Positions 1 to 10,164 of a DNA stretch of 64,000 nt are shown here, in pieces (positions within the stretch are counted from its first letter, which is position 1; each line of letters starts with the position of its first letter). The notes under the pieces are model-generated. The model was not told where the DNA came from and made no database searches. It saw only the letters and a program-made list of their open reading frames with translations. This stretch comes from Castor canadensis (taxonomy: Eukaryota > Chordata > Mammalia > Rodentia > Castoridae), in the NCBI RefSeq assembly GCF_047511655.1, contig NC_133398.1:39437638-39501637 (forward strand). Reading direction: 5' to 3'. The translations under genes and the position numbers were made by a program.

Positions 1-310
1 CAGGGCCTACACCTTGATTCACTCCACCAGCCCTTTTTTGTTATGGATTTTTTTGAGATAGGGTCGCACGAACTCTGCCCAGGCTGGCTTTGAACTTGAG
101 CCTCCTGATCTCTGCTTCCTGAGTAGCTAGGTGAACTTAGGGTTTTGAGTTTGCAAAACATGTATTCTATTTCTTGAGTCACCTCTCCAGTCTATTTGTT
201 TTGGAGATGGGGTCTTGTGAACTATTTGTCAGGTCTGGCCTTGAACCGAGATCCTCCTGATCTCAGTTTACATGTAGCTAGGATTATAGGCGTGGGCCAC
301 CAGCACCCAA
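1..310 (-). mobile_element. Two antisense SINEs (composite, cut by window start; B1-like)
   Basis: 1-140 is a composite SINE lacking its tRNA-tail end. 172-310 is a second head with GAACTATTTGTCAGGTCTGG and GTAGCTAGGATTATAGGCG. Confidence 0.75.
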
Positions 311-680
311 CATCCACAAACATTTTAATGCTTGAGAACCAACACCCTTGCTGGCAAAGGTGAACACTAGCATTGAGCTGACAGACGAGTATGAAGAAGA
401 CCAAGTGCTAGCACATGTGATACACAGGTTGGCCTCTTGTCATAATGACAGGTGCTTTTAGTTATTATTTCCTCCCTTTCTTACCTGATTTGGTTCCTGA
501 GCTGTGAGGATAACAGCCTGATCCTGTCCTTCCTTAATTCAGGACAAAGTAATTCATTTATGACAAGACATTCCAGTCTCATGAGGGCTGTTAAACCTTG
601 GAACCGGGAGGCAGGAGGGAGCTTCCTTGGAGAGCTGTCTGAGGGACATAGCCCTTCATACCTGCCGCATCTGCATTCTT

Positions 681-1215
681 TCTTTTTTTTTTTCAATGCT
701 GGGGATCGAACCCAGGGTCTTGTATGTGCTCTAAATCCCCAGCCCTCCTCCCCCCTCTCCTTTTCCTCCTTTTTTGTGACACAGAAAAGCTTGAACTCAG
801 GGCTTTGTGCTTGCTAGGCAGGCACTCTACCACTTGAGCCACACGTCCAGCCCTTTTTGCTCCGATTAGTTTTGGAGATAGGGTATCACTTTTTTGCAGA
901 GGCCGGCCTGGACCACTATCCTCATATTTTAGGCTTCCCAGTGTGGCTAGAATGATCATGTCCAGCTTCTTTCCATTGAGATGGGGTCTCACAAACTTTT
1001 CTTTCCCAGGCTGGCCTGGAACTGTGATCCTCACAATCTCAGCCTCCCAAGTAGGTAGGATTGCAGGCATGAGCCACTCGTGCCTGATTTTTTTTTTTTT
1101 TTTTTTGAGCCAGACCTCACTATGTAGCCCAGGTTGGCTTCTAACTCAGTATTTCTCCTGCCTCAGCATCCTAAGTGTTGGAATTACATCTTTGTGCCAT
1201 CTTACCTGGCTTCCT
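681..1215 (-). mobile_element. Stack of four antisense SINE pieces
   Basis: ID tail 681-745 (GGGGATCGAACCCAGGGTCT), composite about 770-970, B1-like head 970-1089, and a separate poly-T-led B1 at 1090-1215 (CACTATGTAGCCCAGGTTGG). Confidence 0.75.
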
Positions 1216-1254
1216 CTTTTTAAAATTTAGATTACTATTGAGCATCTACTGCGT

Positions 1255-1660
1255 ACTAAGCACTATGATGTTAAAAGCGCCTTACCTGAGGCATCTTCCA
1301 AATCCTCACAAAGGCCCTGTGAAGTAGGTACTATTCTCATCCCCATCTCACAGGGAATAAGGTTCATGAGATCAAGTCACTTGTCCAAGGTCATACTTGG
1401 GGAAGTCAAGATTAAATCCAGTCTAGTCTAATATCACAGTCTTGACTTTTAACCTCTCTCCTCTGTCCCTTAGCCTGGAGGTGGTGGGCTTTCTAAGACT
1501 CTGGTTGTTAATTCTCCCCCAGCTGGTGTAAGGCCCTCATTTTCAGGCTTTAGGTAGTTCAAGACCCTTTTCTGGGCCTCAGTTTCCCCATCTATAGAGT
1601 GGGAGCAAAACATATGCTACACAGATTTGCTGTGAGGATTGAAGGAACGTAATGGCTGAA
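1255..1660. repeat. MIR relics
   Basis: 1255-1435 is antisense MIR (CTGTGAAGTAGGTACTATTC, CACTTGTCCAAGGTCATAC). 1555-1660 is sense MIR (CCTCAGTTTCCCCATCTATA). Confidence 0.6.
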
Positions 1661-1675
1661 AAAGAACTTTGTGAG

Positions 1676-1863
1676 TCAGGTATGGTGGTGTACACATGTA
1701 ATCCCAGCTATTTGAGAGGTGGAGGCAGGAAATTTCCTGAGTTCATTTTCACAAAGTTAGCAAGACTTTATCTTAAAAACAAAATGCAAAACAAAAGGGC
1801 TGGGGGTATGGTCCAAATAGTAAGAGGCCCTGGGTTCAATCCCTAGTATAGAAAAAAAAAAAA
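1676..1863 (+). mobile_element. Composite SINE
   Basis: B1-like head (GTAATCCCAGCTATTTGAGA) joined through an A-rich linker to an ID-type tail (GGCCCTGGGTTCAATCCCTA) with poly(A). Confidence 0.8.
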
Positions 1864-3106
1864 GGACAACAATAACAAATCTTTGTAAGGTTTAAGCTTA
1901 TATAGGACATTGTACTGTTATTTTTAGTTACCCGTCCTGTGCCAAGAAGTGGAAGCTTTTTCAAATGATAGGAAGGTCAGTGAATCACCAGGGCAAAGGT
2001 TTAGCCAAAAAAAGCTAGTGTGACCTTGGCCCTGTTTATTGCAGAGATGAAGGAAGTGAACTGTTCTACTCTACTGCCTCCAAGGTTGTTGTCCTTGGAG
2101 CTGACTTCCTGGCTGTTAAGGGGACTTTGATGGGCTGGGCTACATTTACTGTCCAGGCTGGGAAGGGGCAGGAGCCATCAGGGCCCTGGAAACCCATCTG
2201 TACACTTGAGCCGTTGGGTAAGGATTGCAGGTCATATGCTACAGGGGCAGAGTTAACTCAGGGGTAGGGGCTTTGGCTGACTGTGTAGCGTAGAGTGTGT
2301 AAGGACGTAGCCACTGCTGTAGCTGACTGGTGCCATGAGGTGGAATCTAGGCCAGTATTACCCTGAGCTGCTCCTTTTTCTAAAGTTTCAGAACTGAAAC
2401 TTCTGGTCTTCAAAGCCAAGTTATCCAGACTAATTCTGTGTGCTGGTATTGCCAGTTGGCAACCCTGAACAGAGGATCTGTGTGGTCATTCACTTCATTA
2501 CTTTTAGCAAATAGTTTTGACACGGAGGGAGAATGAAAGTTGGGGCCCTCAGTCTTTACACCTTCCACATCCTGATTCCTGAGCCCCCTGGCCTGACCTT
2601 GCCTCGCCCTTACTCTGCCACCATTGATTGGTTCCTGCCCGCTCCTGCTGGATTCTCTCCTGGACCCTGAGCCAGCCCAGCCATATTCCCCTTTACCTAT
2701 CCTGTCTCCTGCCTCATCCCTCTGATCTAGGCGATTCCACATTTTCTCAGACTTCCCTGAAGCTGCTCTGTACGCTGCCTTTTTTTTTTTTTTTCAATCA
2801 GTACCTGCTCCACAGAGAAAATCATCAGGTAGCATCTTGTGTCCATTTCCTCACCATTCTGCCCTACCACCTTTTATCTACTTATGCAACCACAAGTCAC
2901 TCCTCAGCGAGCCTTCCTGGAGGGCCTTCCTACTTCTAACCCAGCCCAGCAATCCCCCAGTCCACTCAGGTATTGAGCTCTGTCCTTTTCTCTTTCCTTT
3001 ATCTTCATCCTGTCTCTCTCTCAGCCTATAAACATACCAGTCTCTCAACTTAAAACACAATATAGAACAAAAAGAAAAAAAAAGAAGGAAAAAGTCACCA
3101 TTGTTG
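1864..3106. other. AQP7 intron, no gene recognised
   Basis: Mostly unique sequence. I searched both strands for the missing AQP7 exon (FLAEFMSTYVMM-like) and did not find it. A poly-T run lies at 2779-2795. Confidence 0.5.
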
Positions 3107-3412
3107 GGTTGGGTGGCATGTGCCTATAGTCCCAGCTACTTGGGGGGCTGAGGAAGGATTTGAGGCCAGGCTGGGTATGATAGTGAGACCCAGCATCAAA
3201 ACAAAATTTTTATTTATTTATTTTGTGGTACTGGGGTTTGAACTCAGGGCCTATACCTTGCACCACTCCACCAGCCCTTTTTTCATGATGGGTTTTTTTT
3301 GAGATAGAGTCTTGAGAACTATTTGCCCAGGCTGGCTTTGAATTTTGATCCTCCTGATCTCAGCCTCCTGAGTAGCCAGGATTACAGGCGTGAGCCACTG
3401 CTGCCCGGCAGA
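3107..3412. mobile_element. Head-to-head SINE pair
   Basis: A sense B1-like head at 3107-3205 meets an antisense composite SINE at about 3215-3412 (GGTACTGGGGTTTGAACTCA ... ATTACAGGCGTGAGCCACTG). Confidence 0.78.
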
Positions 3413-3478
3413 ATAGCACTTACAAGAACACAAAGACGTGAGAAAGTAAGGCATGCAGGAGGCAAGGTTCGGCTTAAG

Positions 3479-3600
3479 GCCATCTGGTATTCAGTCCTGG
3501 CTCATCAGGTTGCATGCTGTGTGACCTTGAATAAGCCAGTTTCTCTAAACTTCGGGTTACCCATCTGTCAAATGGGAGAATAATAGTACGTCCTTCAGAT
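3479..3600 (+). repeat. MIR relic
   Basis: GCTGTGTGACCTTGAATAAG and CATCTGTCAAATGGGAGAAT are the MIR core and 3' part. Confidence 0.65.
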
Positions 3601-3983
3601 ATACTATCAGAAAATTCCTTCAGGCCAACCTGTAGTATGAGATGCTCTGAGGGGTGCAATCCACCCCAGACACCTGCTCCCACTCCAAACTTCAGGTGGG
3701 CTTAGGACCAAGATGCCTGGGTATGTCAGAAGAGCCTATGATTCTGTCAGGCTATCACTGAACCCACCACCCAGCTGTCCCTGGTTCAGGCTGAGAGGCA
3801 TTGATGCAGGGATGAGAGAGAGAGTGCTCTGGTGATCAAGGGCATTGTAGAGGGGCTCTAAAGGCAACACTGGGGAGGCTGAGGGCATGGGAGAGTGGCG
3901 AGGACCTACAACTGAGCTCTGAGCTCTTTTCTGAGGTTGGGGCTGCTGGGCAGGCAGACCCCCTCAAAAGTCCTCCCTCACAG

Positions 3984-4110
3984 GTACTTGGCCTTGGTTC
4001 TGTGGCACATATGGTTCTAGGAGATACAAAACTTGGAAGCTACCTCGGTGTCAACTTGGGTTTTGGCTTTGGAGTCACCATGGGAGTGCACATGGCAGGC
4101 AACATCTCTG
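3984..4110 (+). CDS. AQP7: AQP7 coding exon (first in window)
   Basis: The exon starts after CCTCCCTCACAG and ends at donor GTGAGT. It begins in phase 0 and ends with one base of a Gly codon. It reads VLGLGSVAHMVLG, then LGSYLGVNLGFGFGVTMGVH, i.e. the end of membrane helix 1 and helix 2. The Phe of the GFGFGV run corresponds to the aromatic selectivity-filter position of aquaglyceroporins. The preceding residues (usually FLAEFMSTYVMM) belong to an exon not found here. Confidence 0.93.
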
Positions 4111-6034
4111 GTGAGTGATCCCAGATCTCACCTGACTGGGCTTAGCTAGGCCCTCCTGACACAGGCTGTTTCCTGCTCGATTCCAGCTAGTCCCTTTTCT
4201 GACACAGCAGGTGCCTCACTAGTGCCTTGCTGACTACCTTGAGGAAGGAGAATGCCTCTGAACCCCCTGTCTTTGCCTGTGTCTTCCCAAGACTCTTCAT
4301 GGGTCCTTTCAGCCATCATGTTTACTAGCTGCGTCATCTTAGAAAATCATTCACCTTCTTCTGTTCCTCACCTTCCTTAATGGTAAATTGCAGATGGTGG
4401 TCCCTGAAGTCATTGTAAGGGGTTTAAATGAGAGTTTTTGTCACAGAAAACATACTCTACAAACACTAGCTGTTATTATTTACTATTGTTGCTGCTCTCA
4501 GTATTATTCATTTTGCTGTTCCTGTTTTTGCTCTCCCACTACACCTTTCCCTCCCCACATGAATGCAGGGGCCCATATGAATGCAGCTGTGACCTTCACC
4601 AGCTGTGCACTAGGTCGTATGCCCTGGAAGAAGTTTCCTGCATATGTGCTGGGTCAGTTCCTGGGCTCCTTCTTGGCTGCAGCCACCACCTACATGCTCT
4701 TCTACAGTGAGTATTTTCCTCTGTGTTATCTGCCTCCAGCCTCAGTCTCTTCCTCTGAAATATGGGCAGATCAAATCTTGGTGTCTTGGTCTGTAAAAAC
4801 ATGTAAGAGAGAAAATCCTTGGAGGCACTCCTTGGAGGAACTCCTAAACCTCTACACTATATCCTCCCTTTTGGGACTCCATCGGGGTTTAGCACGATCT
4901 TTATTTCCACAGCGGCCATCGAGCACTTCGCAGATGGAGAGCTGATGGTAACTGGTCCAAAAGCCACTGCAGGCATTTTTGCCACCTACCTTCCTAACCA
5001 CATGACATTGTGGCGGGGCTTCCTGGATGAGGTCAGTAGTCCAGGGTGGATCTCCTTTCCCAAGCCTCCTCATGATAAAGAGGATAAGAATATTCTGGAT
5101 AGAGTGAACCAAGACATGTCTCTGCTAGTGCATTTGGATTTGGAGTCCTGTGGCTTGACCAAGGTTTCCAATGGGTTACCAAGAAATCTGTTCCCCCCAG
5201 GTGTTCCTAACAGGGATTCTCCAGCTGTGTCTCTTTGCCATCACGGACAAGAACAACAACCCAGCACTGCAAGGGACAGAGGCCCTGGTGATTGGCATCC
5301 TCATTTGTGTCATTGGGATATCCCTAGGCATGAACTCAGGATATGCTATCAACCCATCCCGGGACCTCCCTCCCCGCTTCTTCACCTTCATTGCTGGCTG
5401 GGGTGAACAGGTGTTCAGGTACTGCCCTTGGCAGGTCCCACTCCTGCGAGCTTTGTGGGGGTGCTGTGCATGCAGATGGGGTGGGGGTGATGTGAGGAGC
5501 AGCACGGGAGAGTCCTGTGGAGCCTTCAGTGGCCCAGGAAGCAGGAGTAGGTTCTGAGGTTTCCCCAGACTAGAGTGGATGTAGATCCTGTTCTGGGACT
5601 GTGTGTCAACTCTATCCCGGAATCAGGCTGAGGCTGACCAGGGCACCAGGTGAAAATGTTCCCCTGGGATAGACGGGGGTGGTTTCTCTGTTTACACTAT
5701 CTTGGTCTAAGGTGGATGAGAGTCCATCCTAGGCATCGTCCTCCTCAGCAGGCCTCCACCTCTTTCCTGCAGTGCCGGGGACAACTGGTGGTGGGTGCCA
5801 TTGGTGGCACCACCCCTGGGTGCTTACCTAGGTGGCATCATATATTTGGTCTTCATTGGCTCCAGCATCCCACAGGAGCCTCGGAGATTGGAGAACTCCG
5901 TGACACAGGAAGACCGCAGGACAACCGTAGTGCCCAAAACTGTCTCATACAAGTCTTCTATCACCCCTGCCTACCCAGTTTTAGTCCAGCCTGCCCCACC
6001 CTTATGTGACTCCATACTTCTAGAGCGCTTCTAA
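3984..6034 (+). CDS. AQP7: AQP7 gene, 3' part (five coding exons): aquaporin-7, aquaglyceroporin
   Basis: Coding exons at 3984-4110, 4569-4706, 4913-5031, 5201-5418 and 5773-6034 (TAA at 6032-6034) join in frame for 287 residues. The family forms a plasma-membrane channel for glycerol and water, prominent in adipocytes, kidney and testis. Both half-helix motifs have the AQP7-type variants, NAA in GAHMNAAVTF and NPS in GYAINPSRD, instead of NPA. The Gly-Tyr pair and the Arg of the selectivity filter are present. Human AQP7 is about 342 residues, so roughly 50 N-terminal residues are missing; I saw no upstream exon in 1-3983 and infer that it lies left of the window. All borders are canonical. 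One oddity is Pro in place of the second Leu/Val-type residue of the PLLG motif in the last exon. AQP3, AQP9 and AQP10 are alternatives, but the NAA/NPS pair and the C-terminal tail fit AQP7 best. Confidence 0.95.
4569..4706 (+). CDS. AQP7: AQP7 coding exon with NAA half-helix motif
   Basis: It is bounded by a pyrimidine-rich acceptor ending ATGCAG and donor GTGAGT. The two bases at its start complete the Gly codon split by the upstream intron, giving GAHMNAAVTF, the first pore half-helix with the NAA variant. It continues ALGRMPWKKFPAYVLGQFLG and SFLAAATTYMLFY (helix 3). The last base begins a Thr codon. An overlapping longer open frame from 4388 is a shadow running through the intron. Confidence 0.93.
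4913..5031 (+). CDS. AQP7: AQP7 coding exon (loop C and helix 4 region)
   Basis: The acceptor is TTATTTCCACAG and the donor is GTCAGT. It reads AIEHFADGELMVTGP, KATAGIFATYLPNHMTLWRG, FLDE. This is the extracellular loop between helices 3 and 4, where aquaglyceroporins carry their typical insertion. It ends in phase 0 after Glu. Human has AILHFSGGQLMVTGP at this place, so the match is close. Confidence 0.92.
5201..5418 (+). CDS. AQP7: AQP7 coding exon with NPS half-helix motif
   Basis: The acceptor follows a TTCCCCCCAG tract. The exon starts in phase 0 with VFLTGILQLCLFAIT (helix 4/5), then NNPALQGTEALVIGIL, LGMNSGYAINPSRDLPPR with the NPS motif and filter Arg, and FTFIAGWGEQVF. It ends with AG of a Ser codon before donor GTACTG. 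Translation past the donor (VFRYCPW) is intron. The GTACTG donor is weaker than the others. Confidence 0.93.
5773..6034 (+). CDS. AQP7: AQP7 terminal coding exon
   Basis: It starts after TTTCCTGCAG and completes the split Ser codon, then reads AGDNWWWVPLVAP and PLGAYLGGIIYLVFIGSSIP (helix 6). A hydrophilic cytosolic tail follows, ending PPLCDSILLERF before TAA at 6032. The human tail ends PPLHESMALEHF, so the full C-terminus is preserved. Codon 5813-5815 (CCC, Pro) stands where human, mouse, AQP3 and AQP9 have Leu in the PL(L/V)G motif, as I recall those proteins. Confidence 0.94.
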
Positions 6035-6069
6035 GTAGAGATTATTTGTGATTCCCCCAACACTACCCC

Positions 6070-6075
6070 AATAAA
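6070..6075 (+). promoter_or_regulatory. AQP7: AQP7 polyadenylation signal AATAAA
   Basis: A canonical AATAAA lies 36 bases after the AQP7 stop codon, followed by a plausible cleavage zone around 6090. This implies an unusually short 3' UTR of about 50-60 bases. Confidence 0.8.
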
Positions 6076-6090
6076 GAAAGCCTTGTCCCA

Positions 6091-7157
6091 CAGCATCCCT
6101 CACTTCCTGGGGTCCTCCTGTGGTTGGACTTCCCTCCTGGGTTCTTTTGGACACTCTAGGATTATTCTTCCAGGTCTTTCTTAGCAGGGTGGGGCAGGAA
6201 GAGATGGAGGAGAGAAAACCTGATGCCAGGCAGAATACTGGACTTTCAGGCATAGGGGAGGGAATGCGTGATTAGAGGGAAGGACCCACAGCTATGGTAG
6301 TGGTGGTAGGTGTCAGCTTTGGTGATACCTTGAGGATGACCTGGGTTAAGGCTCTAGATTCCCCTGGGTCCTCCCCTCCTCCAGCTCTAGACAGTTCTTG
6401 CACTAGAGTGGGCTAGACCCAGGAATTTAGATCAGAATTTCTCAACCTTTTTTTCATTAGTGCCTCCTCAGCAGCCTTTTTTCTTAATTACACATATTAA
6501 AGCTACATGTGTACTATATATTTGTTTATGTACTATATCTGTGCTTTATACATAAGAGATTAAGACTTTTTCCACACCTAAATCAATTTTCATCCCCTTG
6601 GGGAGGTTTGGTTTGGAACAACAGCTTTTAGAGTTGGGAAAGAAGATGCAAAGAGGAAAATCCTTCAAATAGATGAAGAGAAAAGAAAAGGCCTCACGGG
6701 ACTCAAAGGGGACAAGCTCAGGGATGGGTGGCAGTTAAACCCAGCAGGATCATCCTGCTTTCCGGGACTCAGAAGAGAGTATCACCTATCCTGTCTGTTC
6801 CTGTAATCACTTATAATTTAGCCTTTCTGAGCACCTATTGTGTGCAGGCTCTGCATCATAGACGAGGCTGAGTCTCTGCCTTTGAGGAATGCAGTCTGAT
6901 GGAGGATAGTTACTCATGAGGAGGAGTGAAGTGGTGGAAAGTGGGCTACTTGGAGGCTGTGAGGCCCCAACAGAGGGGCCTCCTGGGGTTGAGGCTAGGG
7001 ATGGCTTCCCTGAGGAGAAGGCAGAGTAGAGTGAAGGTGAAAGGTGTCCTTTCTGAGGCTGACAGCCACACTTTAAAGTTTGAGAGGATAGAGGCAGAGG
7101 ATGCTGGGCTTTCTTCTGGAGGTGGATCAGGTGAGATGATTTAGAAAGCACAAATGA
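6091..7157. other. Intergenic, no gene recognised
   Basis: Downstream flank of AQP7. An AT-rich old repeat-like patch lies at about 6430-6600; otherwise unique sequence. Small open frames on both strands lack recognisable homology or splice structure. Confidence 0.45.
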
Positions 7158-7355
7158 GAGCTGGGCATTGGTGTCTCACGCCTGTAATCCTAGCTTCTCA
7201 GGAGGCAGACATCAGGAGGATCATGGTTTGAAGCCAGCCCAGGCAGAGTTCAGCGAGAGACCCTACCTCAAAAAACCCTTTACAAAAATAGGGCTGATAG
7301 AGTAGCTCAAGGTGAAGGCCCTGAGTTCAAGCCCCATACCGGAAAAAAAAAAAAA
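7158..7355 (+). mobile_element. Composite SINE
   Basis: Head CACGCCTGTAATCCTAGCTT, linker CAAAAAACCCTTTACAAAAA, tail GGCCCTGAGTTCAAGCCCCA, then poly(A). A good example of the dominant SINE architecture. Confidence 0.82.
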
Positions 7356-7654
7356 GAAAGCACATGTGAGCAGGATGCTAGAAATGGGGAGATGGGCTTA
7401 CAGAGAATGTAAAGAGAAGCAATAATCCAGAAGGAGCAGCAGTGCTGTGGGGTAGAACACAGAGATGGAATTTGACCAATACCTAGGAGATACACCTGGC
7501 AGAACTTGGGCTTGGTTTGGATGAAGCAATGGATGAGAATGAGGGAGAGGGAGAGGAAATGAGAGAAGTCAGGGTTGGATGTCCAGTTTCTGGCTTGGCC
7601 ATGGGGGCTAGGGATCCCCAATGAGAGTAGAGCATGAGTGAGGAACTGGCTTTA

Positions 7655-7965
7655 AAAAAAATTTTTTTTTGTAGTACTGGGGTTTGAATGCAAGGCCTCA
7701 TGATTGCTAGGCAGGTGCTTTTACGACTTGAGCCATGCCCCCAGCCCTTTTCTTGTTTTATTTATTTTTTTCGAGATAGGGTCTCAGCAAACTATTTCCC
7801 CGGGCTGGTTTCAAACTTTGATTCTCCTGATGTTTGCCTCCCGAGTAGCAAGGATTACAGGCATGAGCCATCAGTGCCTGGCTAAAGGAATAATTTTTTC
7901 TGGGGGGGGACTGGGGCTTGTGCTTTAAAGCAGGCACTCTATCGCCTGAGCCACACCTCCAGTCA
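7655..7965 (-). mobile_element. Composite SINE followed by an ID tail, antisense
   Basis: 7655-7885 includes GCTAGGCAGGTGCTTTTACG and AGCAAGGATTACAGGCATGA. 7889-7965 is a second tail piece (GCAGGCACTCTATCGCCTGA). Confidence 0.78.
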
Positions 7966-8009
7966 GGAACTGGTTTGGAGAAGAAGATAAGTTATATTAC
8001 AGACATGTT

Positions 8010-8312
8010 CAGTTTGAGTTGCCTACCATCTTGGATAAGTCAATCTCTCTGGGCCAGGGTCTTCTCTTTTGTAAAATGGGGATAAGAATATCATCTACTA
8101 GCCAGATGCTGGTGGCTCACATCTGTTATCCTAACTACTTGGGATGCTGAGATTGGGAGGATCAAGGTTTGAGGCCAGTCCAGAGAAATAGTTTTTAAGA
8201 ACCAATTTTAAAAATCCCAATGCAAAAAAGGACTGGTAGAGTGGCTCAAGTGGTAGAGCACCTGCCTAGCAAGGATGAGGCCCTGAGTTCAAACCTCAAT
8301 CCTGGAAAAAAA
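8010..8312 (+). mobile_element. MIR relic then composite SINE
   Basis: 8010-8095 has the MIR 3' part (TTTTGTAAAATGGGGATAAG). 8099-8312 is a full composite SINE with GCCTAGCAAGGATGAGGCCC and an A-tail. Confidence 0.75.
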
Positions 8313-9192
8313 AAATCATCTTCCATTTGTAGTGCTGTGAATGTTAAATATACTAAAACACCTAAAAAGCTGAAAATTGTGGCTGGCCAAGAGTAAGTGC
8401 TCAATAAGTCTTGCAGTTAAGCCTTTTGTATGGTCTAGAGCTCAGAGAACTGAAGACAGAGATATGGAAGTCATGGCTTTGTGGATGTAGCTGGGATGTG
8501 GAAGAGCGAAAGGAGGGTCAGAGAGCAGGGTGCAAGGTGGGTGATCAGGAGGCAATGGAAACCCAACTGTCCATTGAGGGTAATAGATATGCACATTTGT
8601 GTTCAATTGCACATAAAAGAATATTTTACAACACAGAAAAATTAAGGCATAACAGGTACCTGTAACAACATGGAAAAAATTTGGAGGAGTAGAAAGCAAT
8701 ACAGTAGACTATATACAATATGATTCCAGTTTTACAGATGAAAAATTAGCAAAAACCATCATATTCTTTGAGCATATGTATGTATATATCTAGAAACCTT
8801 GCCTGCTGTTTCTCTGTCACCAACTTGCACTAGGCTTATTGTCTAACATTTTGCAGGTTCTGGTCCCTGCAGGCTCAGCTGGGCCCTGACCTCAGTCACA
8901 GAGCAAGCCTTTCCATTCTCTCAGCAGACATTGGTTGAGAACCTGCAATGTGGCAGACACCATTCTAGTGTTGAGAATATAAGAGCAAAATATATGGTGT
9001 GTTAGTGGTGTTAAGAAGGAAAAATGGGAAGGGGAGATGGGAAGTTGAGGGAGCTGTGAAGAGCAGAAGGCCTTGCTGAGAAGGTGACAGGAAAGGCGTG
9101 GGGGGGCAGTGTGAGGGATTTTTGAGAGACGAGCATGCCAGGTTGAAGACCAGCCAGTGCAAAGCCTATGAGGTGGTGAATGGTCATGTGGC
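8313..9192. other. Intergenic, no gene recognised
   Basis: Unique or highly diverged sequence; 8580-8800 may be an L1 remnant but is too degraded to assign. Confidence 0.35.
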
Positions 9193-9270
9193 TCCAAGTG
9201 GTAGAGCTCCTACCTAGAAAGTGCAAGGTCCTGAGTTCAAACCCCAGTACTGCTGCAAAACAAAACAAAA
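9193..9270 (+). mobile_element. ID-type SINE tail
   Basis: CTCCAAGTGGTAGAGCTCCT and TGAGTTCAAACCCCAGTACT, followed by (CAAAA)n. Confidence 0.75.
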
Positions 9271-9365
9271 CCCTGAAAGGGCCAAAGGGCCATTGTGCTG
9301 GAATGGAGAAAGGAAGGGGGTGGGGTGGGTGACATAGTCCCTGTGGGATCTTACTACTGGCTACA

Positions 9366-9375
9366 CATACACACA

Positions 9376-9405
<30 letters not shown>
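9366..9405. repeat. (AC)n/(TC)n microsatellite
   Basis: ACACATACACACACAC runs directly into a CT repeat of about 13 units. Confidence 0.9.
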
Positions 9406-9407
<2 letters not shown>

Positions 9408-9455
9408 TTCCCTACCCTCAGATTGACAATGTGACCTGAACAGTATCCATCTCCT

Positions 9456-9501
9456 CTCTGGGCTTTGGTTTCCCATCTACACAATGAGACTTGGATTTGT
9501 T

Positions 9502-9536
<35 letters not shown>

Positions 9537-9707
9537 GAGGCTCATGTGTGTGTGTGTATGCAGGAGGCTCTGGGCTTTGGTTTCCCATCTACACAATGAG
9601 ACTTGGATTTGTTGGTGTGTGTGTGCAGGAGGCTCTGGGCTTTGGTTTCCCATCTACACAATGAGACTTGGATTTGTTGGTGTGTGTGTGTGTGTAGGAG
9701 GCTCCCA
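9456..9707 (+). repeat. Three-copy minisatellite built on a MIR 3' core and (TG)n
   Basis: The unit CTCTGGGCTTTGGTTTCCCA ... ACTTGGATTTGTTGG + (TG)n + CAGGAGG starts at 9456, 9568 and 9633. The first copy has the longest TG run plus an extra TG block. The unit resembles the MIR segment GGCCTCAGTTTCCTCATCTG. Confidence 0.88.
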
Positions 9708-10164
9708 GCTGACTTCTACCAGCACTTTGAGCCAACTCTTCAATCTGCTCCCTCTCCAGCCAAGGCTGTAGTTGAGATGAGGATAGAGATGGGACAGGAC
9801 AGGCTTTGCAGATTAAAAGTTTGTTTTTCAGCCTGGTGGTCCCAGTTTTGAGAAGAGTCCCTTATTCCCTCCTCCCAATTACTCCTCAGACTTCCAAAGG
9901 ACACTGGAAGCACTCTGGTTGGGCTGGTCTTACTGTCCCCTCAGATAGTCTCTCACAATCTAGGAAGAGGTGGGAGCAGCCACCTCAAGTTCAATCCTAG
10001 TACTGATACCCTCAGTATGAGGAGGCTACAGTCACTTGCAGCTGTGTAGTGGAACCTTGGCTCCATACCCACCTTTGAACTGACTGTAGAGAGGGAACAG
10101 TGGTTTTTAGAGTGTGCAGCCATCCCATGTGCAGCAGGGCTTCATACTGCGGCACTTACAAGCA

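Noticed and set aside
4388..4945. A 185-codon + strand frame across AQP7
   Set aside because: It runs through two introns; only the 4569-4706 part is exon, shown by splice sites and aquaporin homology.
7158..7355. tRNA genes suggested by A/B-box-like blocks in many places
   Set aside because: These are tRNA-derived SINE tails with poly(A), not foldable tRNAs.
9366..9533. CRISPR-like regular repeats
   Set aside because: Microsatellite and MIR-derived minisatellite in a mammalian genome; no spacer structure.
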